Shown in pieces: positions 12,880 to 18,731 of a stretch of 18,731 nt of DNA. This DNA is from BOG-1112 sp964611335 (GTDB lineage Bacteria > Bdellovibrionota_B > Oligoflexia > Oligoflexales > Bog-1112), in contig CAZSXR010000011.1 of assembly GCA_964611335.1 (NCBI GenBank), positions 1 through 18,731 on the forward strand, in the 5' to 3' direction. Each line of letters opens with the position of its first letter. The stretch's first letter is position 1. A program made the translations under genes and the position numbers. Below the pieces are notes generated by a model, which was not told the DNA's origin, searched no databases, and worked only from the letters and a program-made list of their open reading frames with translations.

Positions 12880-13145
12880 AACAATTAATAGATGCTAGAA
12901 CTGACATGTTGTTGGTTGTGGAAAACAAACAAGTGGAATCTAATTGTATATCCATTGGATTCAGGAATCAAGGAACGACAAATGTCATTATTAATGATAC
13001 TTTGATTTTAGTTCCAGGCGATAAAACATTTTCAATCAATCAAGATGAACACCACATCGATAGAACTTTGTACAATATCAAATTCGATGGAGCTGGAACG
13101 AAATCTTTATTAGTGGTTCGTGTAAATGTTAATTTAGAGTGTTAA
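12876..13145 (+). CDS. small beta-sandwich protein preceding the adhesin
   Basis: An 89-residue protein, all beta by pattern: NCISIGFRNQGTTNVIINDT, LILVPGDKTFSI and SLLVVRVNVNLEC. The middle resembles small phage proteins of the form 'fxNxGtxxvxINgxxxixpGxs', typically found beside receptor-binding proteins, which could act as a connector or base. It is translationally coupled to the lysozyme (ATGA) and ends directly against the adhesin start with no spacer, suggesting matched production of the two. Confidence 0.5.
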   Translation: MKQLIDARTDMLLVVENKQVESNCISIGFRNQGTTNVIINDTLILVPGDKTFSINQDEHHIDRTLYNIKFDGAGTKSLLVVRVNVNLEC

Positions 13146-15104
13146 ATGGCAGAAATATTAGAAATGGGTTCTGGTGGTGGTGGTGCTGGAGCTGGAATTT
13201 ATTTTGTTCTTACATACGCACAAGCTGCATTTTTAAAACTCAATAATGCACTTGTTCCAGGCGCCACATATCGCATTACATCAATTCCTAGTCAAGAATT
13301 AAATTGTGAAATTGTTGTAAAAGCTGAATCAAATAATAATTTTAGCGTAAATGGTGATTTTTATCGTGCAAATGGAAATATTGATTCCATAGTTTGGCAC
13401 TTTGACAGTAACATAATAACTGAAAGAAAAGATGCAAAAAATAACTATTGGAGAGCTAGAGTACCATTTACAACTTATATGTACTCAATAGATTGGGACC
13501 ATCCTAATTTTGAGGGAAATACAATTATAAATACAGGATTAACATTCAGTGCTGATCCAAACGCATATTTTAAAGATAATTATTTTGAGGATAATTTTGG
13601 CCAGATAACATTTTCAAACTTAGGGAAAAACGCACAAGTATTTGCCAATAAAATTATTGGAATGAACGGTTTGAATATGACTAATTCTGATTCAAGATTT
13701 AATTCCAATAATTGTTTTGGATCTTGGTTAGATATTCAAAATTCTGTTTTTTTAGATGGTGATATTTCTGGTTGCAACCTGTTTAATTCATCAATCCAAA
13801 AAGGTAATAGATGTTCAATTGCTAATTCTTATTTTGAGAATGGCAATTTGAACATTAATTCTGCAAGCGAAAAATTAGTGATCGTACAATGTTTTTTCAA
13901 AAATAATACAACTAGTCTGATCAATGTTATTGCGGCTGTTACATCAATTAATTTAATTAGTTCAGATTTTGAAGGGCAATTAAATTTAAATTTCGATTCC
14001 AATTGTACCATTCAATCGTGCAAATTTAACAATCTTTCAACAGCATTAAATTTGGCATCAAGATCAAGTTATATTAACTATTTTTATACTACTAATGATA
14101 GTTCAAATATTGACTCGATTGAAACAACTTTTTCTAGTAATACTTTAGATTTTAACAGTTTAGAGAATGGAAATAAAACTGGAATAGTAAAATTAAATAG
14201 TTGGTCTGGTGTAGGTTATCCATATATTGATAAAATTACCAACGCTGAAAACATTGAAATAACCGTTGAAAATAATGGAACATTTATTCCTTACTTGTTT
14301 ATTTATACCATTGATTCATCTTTAATAAATTCTAATGGTTACATCATTGGCAAAGAAAAAAATTATAGACTAGATAAAAATCAGTTTTTAAAATTAATAA
14401 AATGTACAGTAACAAATTCTTTTGGTACATTTCAAGCGTGGACTATTAGTCAAGATTCATCTACTAATATTTTTAAAAATAAACAAAAATTAATTTTATC
14501 AGGTGGATTTGGTTTGAGTGGTGCATCGCCAAATCCTGATGTTAATATTAGTTCTGGAATGGTCAGAAACAATTCCAATACTTTTGTTCTTAATCCTCAA
14601 TTGGCTGGTAACGATATTATTTTACAACAAATAAACACAAACGGAGGAAGATCCAATTTACAAATTCCAAATACTGGAGGATTTAGGATATCCAATAATA
14701 ATTCAAAATATTATGTTTCCTCAAAAATAAGAATAACTCAAACTAGTGCATTTGGTTCATGTTATTTTGGAATGTTTGAAACAACAACAAGTCCGAACGG
14801 TGGATTTAGATTTGTAATTCAAAATGGTGGAATGGTGCCCGTAATACAGAATGGTACTGGTCCAATACTTGGAACTTATATTCCTTATTCAGTAAATCAA
14901 TGGTATCACGTCGAATTAGAATATAAATTTGAGAATGGAAACCAAATTTTAGACGTTTATATTGATGGAAAATTTAATCAACGACTTACTTATACTCCAA
15001 TAGGTATTTTCGATTATCAAAATCAAAAATTAGCAATAACTAATGCTGGTTCTTCATTTTCTTGGGCAATACAATTTAAAGAAATGGCTTACGAAATATT
15101 ATGA
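13146..15104 (+). CDS. receptor-binding protein: beta-helix with LamG-like C-terminal domain
   Basis: A 652-residue protein with three parts. Residues 1-50 hold a flexible Gly linker (MGSGGGGAGAG) and a conserved-looking attachment segment (LVPGATYRITSIPS). Residues about 110-330 have the repeated short strands and Asn/Ser turns of a right-handed parallel beta-helix (FKDNYFEDNFGQITFSNLG, FANKIIGMNGLNM, IANSYFENGNLNI, CFFKNNT). The last 200 residues look like a concanavalin/LamG-type domain (SSKIRITQTSAFGSCYFGMF, QWYHVELEYKF, ILDVYIDGKFNQRL), which bind glycans. The product probably forms the trimeric spike or fibre that recognises the host surface. No catalytic motif for polysaccharide cleavage is evident. 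The next gene overlaps its stop (ATGA). Confidence 0.7.
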   Translation: MAEILEMGSGGGGAGAGIYFVLTYAQAAFLKLNNALVPGATYRITSIPSQELNCEIVVKAESNNNFSVNGDFYRANGNIDSIVWHFDSNIITERKDAKNNYWRARVPFTTYMYSIDWDHPNFEGNTIINTGLTFSADPNAYFKDNYFEDNFGQITFSNLGKNAQVFANKIIGMNGLNMTNSDSRFNSNNCFGSWLDIQNSVFLDGDISGCNLFNSSIQKGNRCSIANSYFENGNLNINSASEKLVIVQCFFKNNTTSLINVIAAVTSINLISSDFEGQLNLNFDSNCTIQSCKFNNLSTALNLASRSSYINYFYTTNDSSNIDSIETTFSSNTLDFNSLENGNKTGIVKLNSWSGVGYPYIDKITNAENIEITVENNGTFIPYLFIYTIDSSLINSNGYIIGKEKNYRLDKNQFLKLIKCTVTNSFGTFQAWTISQDSSTNIFKNKQKLILSGGFGLSGASPNPDVNISSGMVRNNSNTFVLNPQLAGNDIILQQINTNGGRSNLQIPNTGGFRISNNNSKYYVSSKIRITQTSAFGSCYFGMFETTTSPNGGFRFVIQNGGMVPVIQNGTGPILGTYIPYSVNQWYHVELEYKFENGNQILDVYIDGKFNQRLTYTPIGIFDYQNQKLAITNAGSSFSWAIQFKEMAYEIL

Positions 15105-15781
15105 ACTATATAAATTATACCGAATCAATTGGTCTGTTTGCATCTGTAGAGCAGATGGGAATAGATTGCACAACTATTATCAATTTAGGAACATTTGCAG
15201 TTGATAATATTGGAATGTCTTGGTTAAGCGATTGGAAAAAAATCAGATCCAAAATCAAAGAAATTGCAATTTTAACAACAAATAATTTAGATATTTCAAC
15301 ATTGACTATTGAACAATGGAATTTATTCAATGATGATGAAAAATATATACTTTGCAGATTTTTGCCAAATAAAATCAACCCAAACTATTTATTTGCAACA
15401 TTAGGAAGTGTTAAAGCCATTGCGGATGCTGGAGAATATTTTGATACTAATTCTAAATTAAGTCGTAGAAACCGATGGAATGCATGCAGGAAAGTTGTTA
15501 TGCAAAATTTCACAATCGATGTAATTATGAATCAAATTCAATCAAGTGTAATCAGTTATGTTGATTCGGATTGGATAAATTCTGTTAATCTTGCTGATGC
15601 TTACATTTTGGGTTACGAGCAAAAAAGCGAAGATTACAAAACAGGATTAATTGATTTTGTAAACAATACAATGTTAAATTCAGGTTGGAAAGTAACAAAT
15701 CCTACGGATCCAACAAAAACAATGCATCAAGTAGTAGATGAACTTAACGATATTTTAATTAATGGAAACTATCAAATCTGA
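15101..15781 (+). CDS. hypothetical protein following the adhesin (226 aa)
   Basis: A 226-residue, mostly helical, soluble protein starting MNYINYTESIGLFASVEQMG. Trp- and Asp-rich stretches (LSDWKKIRSKIKEIA, EQWNLFNDDEKYILCRF) are followed by RRNRWNACRKVVM. I do not recognise it. Its position directly after, and ATGA-coupled to, the receptor-binding protein suggests an assembly or attachment partner such as a fibre chaperone. The 3' end overlaps the next gene by 20 bases. Confidence 0.55.
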   Translation: MNYINYTESIGLFASVEQMGIDCTTIINLGTFAVDNIGMSWLSDWKKIRSKIKEIAILTTNNLDISTLTIEQWNLFNDDEKYILCRFLPNKINPNYLFATLGSVKAIADAGEYFDTNSKLSRRNRWNACRKVVMQNFTIDVIMNQIQSSVISYVDSDWINSVNLADAYILGYEQKSEDYKTGLIDFVNNTMLNSGWKVTNPTDPTKTMHQVVDELNDILINGNYQI

Positions 15782-16292
15782 TAAAGCCTTTGTACACGGA
15801 AATTTAATTTTTGTAAAAACTAAATTTAAGTGGTGGAATCCTTTCACATGGTTACCACTTATTATTAGAATTGTGGCAAAAATAAAATATAATCATGTAG
15901 GTGTAATAATTGAAAATTATAACTATCCTTGTATTTATGAAGCAACGGAGACTGGAATTACTGTTTCAAGAATTGCAAAATACATGAATAGATCTAAATA
16001 TGAAATAGCAGTCAAAAAACCAATTTTTTTAAAATCTGAATCGTATGATTCAATAATTGGTAAAAAGGCATGCTCAAATTTAGGTGTAAAATATGATTAT
16101 TTCGGATTATTTGTTACTCAATTATTCTTAAATTTGTTTCAAGTTTTCATTTTTCCTAGATCAAATCCGGAACAAAAATTTTATTGTTACGAATTTGCAG
16201 CCTATTGTGTAGGTTGGCCAAATTGGGAAAAAGTAGAACCGAAAGAATTTGAAAATACGGAAGAGTTCGAAACTATTTTTATAATGAAATAA
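15762..16292 (+). CDS. permuted NlpC/P60 (YiiX-type) cysteine hydrolase
   Basis: A 176-residue protein. NHVGVII (His45), IYEATETGI (Glu60) and FYCYEFAAYC (Cys142) occur in the order His-Glu-Cys, as in circularly permuted NlpC/P60 enzymes of the YiiX/YaeF type; these cleave peptide or amide bonds in peptidoglycan or lipids. A Trp-rich start (FKWWNPFTWLPLIIRIVAK) and LFVTQLFLNLFQVFIFP (117-132) are hydrophobic and may touch a membrane. It overlaps the preceding gene by 20 bases; no later in-frame ATG would keep His45, so the start is secure. It lies with M23 and holin genes, pointing to lysis or entry. Function is inferred from the fold signature. Confidence 0.72.
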   Translation: METIKSDKAFVHGNLIFVKTKFKWWNPFTWLPLIIRIVAKIKYNHVGVIIENYNYPCIYEATETGITVSRIAKYMNRSKYEIAVKKPIFLKSESYDSIIGKKACSNLGVKYDYFGLFVTQLFLNLFQVFIFPRSNPEQKFYCYEFAAYCVGWPNWEKVEPKEFENTEEFETIFIMK

Positions 16293-16735
16293 TGTTTACT
16301 ACTTTATTGATTTTAACTGGTCTTTACTTATTAACTAGAAATAAAATGATTGATCCTTTAACTGGTGTAATTACTTCACCTTTCGGATGGAGAGCGAGCG
16401 GGTTCCACAATGGAACTGATATTGCCGCAACCGTAGGAACTCCAATAAAAAGCCCTGCAGATGGAAAAGTTATTGCCGTTTTTTTCGATAATACTTATGG
16501 TGGTGGTTATTCATTAGTAATTGAACATGACAATGGTTATCGAACTGGTTATGCACATTTAAGTGGATTTCATGTTAAAACTGGTGAAACCGTTAAGCAA
16601 GGACAAATTGTTGCAGATTCCGGAAATACTGGTTATTCAACCGGACCGCATTTACATTTCACGTTATCTAAAAAAGATCCAAAAACGAACCAATGGACTT
16701 TTATTGATCCACAAACAATTTTCAAATTCAAATGA
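16292..16735 (+). CDS. membrane-anchored M23-family metallopeptidase
   Basis: A 147-residue protein with an N-terminal hydrophobic segment (1-15, MFTTLLILTGLYLLT) and then a complete M23 (LytM) domain. Zinc ligands are visible: His39 and Asp43 in FHNGTDIA, and His122 in GPHLHF; His89 (YAHLSG) and His120 complete the active site. Enzymes of this family cut peptide cross-links in peptidoglycan. It shares one base with the preceding stop (TAATG) and overlaps the holin start as ATGA. The signal-anchor indicates export to the inner membrane or presence in a virion membrane. Confidence 0.92.
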   Translation: MFTTLLILTGLYLLTRNKMIDPLTGVITSPFGWRASGFHNGTDIAATVGTPIKSPADGKVIAVFFDNTYGGGYSLVIEHDNGYRTGYAHLSGFHVKTGETVKQGQIVADSGNTGYSTGPHLHFTLSKKDPKTNQWTFIDPQTIFKFK

Positions 16736-17199
16736 AAATAACTGTAATTATTCCAGCTTTTGTTTTTGCTCCCGTGATTAGATTATTTGAAAAATATATC
16801 TTTGATGATTGGCAATTCGCAATCACTATGATTATTTTAGTCGGATTAGATACGTTTTTAGGAATTTTATTTTCATGGAAAAATGAAACTATTTCATCTA
16901 AAAAATTTAGTAACCTATTCATAAAAATTATAATCTATGGTGTTGCATTAGTAACGGTTCATTCGATAGCCAACCATACCGTAAACGGTAAAGAAAATAA
17001 TATTTTGGCTTCGTTAATCCCCTGGATAGATTCGGTCATTTATTCACTTATTCTTTTACGTGAAGTTTTAAGCATTGATGAAAAATGTGGTAAACTGGGT
17101 TATCCATTTTTACCGAAATTCATAAGAAAAAAATACATGGAATTTGATAAAAATGGAATTTATCAAAATACTAATAAAAATTTAAATGAGAAAACTTGA
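16732..17199 (+). CDS. phage holin (holin family 4-like)
   Basis: A 155-residue protein with three or four membrane segments (about 2-17, 29-48, 62-80, 90-110) and a charged tail. The second segment has VGLDTFLGILFSWKNETISS, matching the phage holin family 4 pattern of an Asp followed by a small-residue turn and a Ser-containing loop. It would form lesions in the inner membrane to start lysis. ATGA coupling to the M23 peptidase and a 14-base overlap with the next gene define a lysis cassette. Confidence 0.8.
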   Translation: MKITVIIPAFVFAPVIRLFEKYIFDDWQFAITMIILVGLDTFLGILFSWKNETISSKKFSNLFIKIIIYGVALVTVHSIANHTVNGKENNILASLIPWIDSVIYSLILLREVLSIDEKCGKLGYPFLPKFIRKKYMEFDKNGIYQNTNKNLNEKT

Positions 17200-17647
17200 T
17201 TTTGTACTATCTGGAATATTTTTAGTTATTGTTTTATGCTGTTTTTTTGCAGTACGCAAAATTTCGCAAAATAAAGACAATAGCAAAGAAATAGTATATA
17301 AGGAACGTATTATATATAAACATGATACGATCGTTAAACCTGCAAAGCCTGTGGAAGTCATCAAATATTTAAAACCTGATACAATTCTAAGAAACCAGGT
17401 TGAAACGGAAAAAATAATTTTGAATGTAAAAAATGATAGAAAAAATTTGGAAGTATCGACAATTGATACAAAAGGAATTGTTTCTACTCAAATTTACCAT
17501 TTGCCAAAATTATTTTATACAGTAGAAATTGATAATTCTGGAGATGTTCAAATAAAAAAGAAATTTATACCTCGCTTAATAATCGGAATAGTTTCTACCG
17601 CAGTAATTGTTTCATCTTATTTTATCATCAAACATCATTTTTATTGA
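17186..17647 (+). CDS. two-membrane-segment protein of the lysis cassette, spanin-like candidate
   Basis: A 153-residue protein with an N-terminal membrane segment (about 6-24, FVLSGIFLVIVLCCFFAV), a charged periplasmic-size middle (25-128) with beta-rich repeats (VYKERIIYKHDTIVKPAKPV), and a C-terminal membrane segment (130-148, LIIGIVSTAVIVSSYFIIKH). There is no proper lipobox, so a lipoprotein u-spanin is unlikely, but its place directly after the holin (14-base overlap) and two anchors would suit a spanin-like envelope protein. It is the last gene of the late block, with the terminator 35 bases on. Confidence 0.55.
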   Translation: MRKLDFVLSGIFLVIVLCCFFAVRKISQNKDNSKEIVYKERIIYKHDTIVKPAKPVEVIKYLKPDTILRNQVETEKIILNVKNDRKNLEVSTIDTKGIVSTQIYHLPKLFYTVEIDNSGDVQIKKKFIPRLIIGIVSTAVIVSSYFIIKHHFY

Positions 17648-17682
17648 GTTTGAAAAAACATAGACAAAAACAATATAAAAAA

Positions 17683-17708
17683 AACCCACTCAATTGAGCG
17701 GGTTTTTT
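17683..17708 (+). terminator. intrinsic terminator of the late block
   Basis: AACCCACTC with GAGCGGGTT around an AATT centre (one A-C mismatch), followed by six T (17703-17708). A run of A before the stem makes it usable on both strands, so it may also end minus-strand transcription from the right. Confidence 0.82.
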
Positions 17709-17730
17709 AGTTATAATTCGTTTAGACATT

Positions 17731-17942
17731 TCAGATTAAAAAAAGGTAACCTCGTATTGATTCCATCTGAGTTGTTAAGCAATTCTTTATAACTGAATTT
17801 TCATCTAATTCTTTTTCTTTCAGTATGTTAAATATGTGCATACTGATGTTTGGAATCGAGGTGTTAAAAATTCAGCGATTTAATTTTGATTCATCCAAAC
17901 GGAACCATCATTAGCCAAGAGAAACTTTGGTTGGCTATTGTA
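17731..17942 (-). pseudogene. decayed fragment of a RhuM-family (virulence RhuM) gene
   Basis: Read on the minus strand from 17942, one frame gives YNSQPKFLLANDGSVWMNQN, then a stop (TAA, 17880-17882), then IAEF. After a +1/-1 shift near 17865-17875 it continues as TSIPNISMHIFNILKEKELD, then ENSVIKNCLTT, and ends at a TGA (17731-17733). Joined, this follows the start of RhuM-family proteins (ending of the form 'VWxxQxxIAexFxtsxxNIsxHIxNIxkegELdexsvxkxxLtt'), here about 60 residues of more than 300. The bulk of the gene is missing and the final residues (QMESIRGYLFLI) do not fit the family. RhuM genes are common cargo of phages and islands. The remnant lies two bases after the Gp37/Gp68 stop. 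Confidence 0.65.
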
Positions 17943-17943
17943 G

Positions 17944-18681
17944 TTACTTTTTCATTAAAACAGGTTCATTATTATATTCTACACCATTCAACAACCGACC
18001 ATTGTTTTTTTTACTTCTTTTAACTCCATCTTCGCCCCAAGTGCCCCATTGTTTGAAGAAAAAAGCAACTCCTTGTTCATTACATTGTTTTTGGATGTCC
18101 AAAGCCCATTCTAATTTCATAGGTCTCGCATTTGGGCCGCTTTCTCCTCCAACAATTACCCAATGAATTCCTGTTAAATCCAATTCACCTACAAAATCAA
18201 TTAAAGGTTCAATAGATAAAAATCTAATTTTTGCTGGAATTTCTCTTAAATTATCTATTCTATTTTTAGTTTTAGCCATTTCAACTGTAACACCTAACCA
18301 AATATTTTCAGGAACTGATCTTTCTTTGAAGTAACCTTCCATGATTAATTCTCTTTTAGTTAAAATTTGATAACTATGTTGTGGTGTTTCTTCAATCACT
18401 TTCATGATTTGATCTAAAAATTCAAAAGGCATATTCTCATGAAACAAATCACTCATGGAATTTACAAAGAACTTTGTAGGTTTTTTAATCTTTTTAGGCA
18501 TTTCCAACCTTTCTGGCATTATTTCAAATTCAAAACCATTATGATAACCTGGTGCTCCCATAGCTTGTAAACGATTAGCCATTACTTCAGCATAACAATA
18601 TTTGCAACCAGCTGTAACTTTATTACAACCAGTTGATGGATTCCAGGTCATTTCTGTCCATTCAATTTTACTCTGTTTCAT
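17944..18681 (-). CDS. phage Gp37/Gp68 family (DUF5131), radical-SAM-like protein
   Basis: A full-length 245-residue member of the Gp37/Gp68 (DUF5131) family. It starts with the family signature IEWTEMTWNPSTGCNKVTAG followed by CKYCYAE. Cys19, Cys26 and Cys29 are the three cluster cysteines (C-x6-C-x2-C), a radical-SAM-like arrangement. Later hallmarks are FVNSMSDLFHE, LTKR, NIWLGVTVE, RFLSIEPLI and the GGESGPNARPM stretch, and FFFKQWGTWG near the end. The family occurs in phages and mobile islands, often next to TcmP (three-Cys-motif partner protein). The biochemical activity is not known to me. The start is supported by the promoter-proximal ATG and the intact signature. It is transcribed toward the late block, opposite in strand. 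Confidence 0.9.
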   Translation of the reverse strand: MKQSKIEWTEMTWNPSTGCNKVTAGCKYCYAEVMANRLQAMGAPGYHNGFEFEIMPERLEMPKKIKKPTKFFVNSMSDLFHENMPFEFLDQIMKVIEETPQHSYQILTKRELIMEGYFKERSVPENIWLGVTVEMAKTKNRIDNLREIPAKIRFLSIEPLIDFVGELDLTGIHWVIVGGESGPNARPMKLEWALDIQKQCNEQGVAFFFKQWGTWGEDGVKRSKKNNGRLLNGVEYNNEPVLMKK

Positions 18682-18690
18682 AGAACAAAT

Positions 18691-18731
18691 TCATGTTAGT
18701 AAATTTTTTTGTCCATAACTCCAAATATCAT
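18691..18731 (-). CDS. possible 3' end of a gene upstream of Gp37/Gp68
   Basis: The frame DIWSYGQKNLLT followed by TGA (18691-18693) runs off the window end, and its stop is 9 bases before the Gp37/Gp68 ATG. This spacing fits an operon partner; TcmP is the usual neighbour of this family, but 12 residues cannot identify it. Confidence 0.3.
   Translation of the reverse strand, partial: DIWSYGQKNLLT

Noticed and set aside
17749..17862. Structured non-coding RNA with an outer stem and inner hairpin (CAGTATG 17821-17827 with CATACTG 17839-17845)
   Set aside because: The stretch translates into a recognisable RhuM-like peptide, so the pairing is better seen as chance plus rearrangement within a pseudogene.
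1..18731. tRNA, rRNA, insertion sequences or attachment-site repeats
   Set aside because: I looked for cloverleaf sequences, transposase motifs and long terminal direct repeats and saw none I could support by eye.

Overview
The window is very AT-rich. Its promoters fit the Bacteroidetes pattern (a -33 TTG and a -7 TAnnTTTG), its leaders are A-rich without Shine-Dalgarno sites, and its proteins are Lys/Asn/Ile-rich. I read it as a virus, provirus or episome of a flavobacterium or close relative. A run of exactly 100 N at 1782-1881 is a scaffold gap of unknown true size.

Layout. (1) 1-1781, minus strand: small genes including a short XRE-type HTH regulator and several unknown proteins. Some are preceded by a shared promoter/leader box (AAATTGAATTrCAAAT read on the plus strand). 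(2) 1882-2054: a plus-strand stub and two back-to-back terminators. (3) 2055-4539, minus strand: a tightly packed 'early' operon of five genes ending in a VirE/VapE-type P-loop helicase. It uses the same promoter box, which ties the two sides of the gap together. (4) 4540-5141: a divergent non-coding region with a 12-bp palindrome, four copies of a 21-23 bp repeat arranged as two inverted pairs, and tandem AT-rich repeats. It is the best candidate for a replication origin and early/late control region. (5) 5142-17647, plus strand: a 'late' block with many ATGA overlaps. It carries a membrane-anchored LEA14-like protein, a large transglutaminase-fold protein, small basic and hydrophobic proteins, a candidate major capsid protein, a radical SAM enzyme inserted as its own transcription unit, a second candidate capsid protein, and a coiled-coil protein. 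These are followed by several single-pass membrane proteins, a GH108 lysozyme with a C-terminal membrane segment, a beta-helix adhesin with an accessory protein, a permuted NlpC/P60-type hydrolase, a membrane-anchored M23 peptidase, a holin and a two-membrane-segment protein, and then a strong terminator. (6) 17709-18731, minus strand: a decayed RhuM-family remnant and an intact Gp37/Gp68 (DUF5131) radical-SAM-like gene, probably the edge of the element or a cargo region.

Interpretation. The late block has lysis genes, a receptor-binding protein and capsid-like genes. I find no terminase, portal, tape-measure, tail tube, sheath or baseplate, and an unusual number of its products carry one membrane segment. 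That combination suggests a tailless phage with an internal membrane. I see no packaging ATPase, protein-primed DNA polymerase, HUH Rep or integrase, so the element does not fit neatly into the tectivirus, corticovirus or FLiP-type plans I know. Capsid assignments are inference from context. The helicase, the lysis enzymes, the holin, the radical SAM gene and Gp37/Gp68 are recognised directly from motifs.
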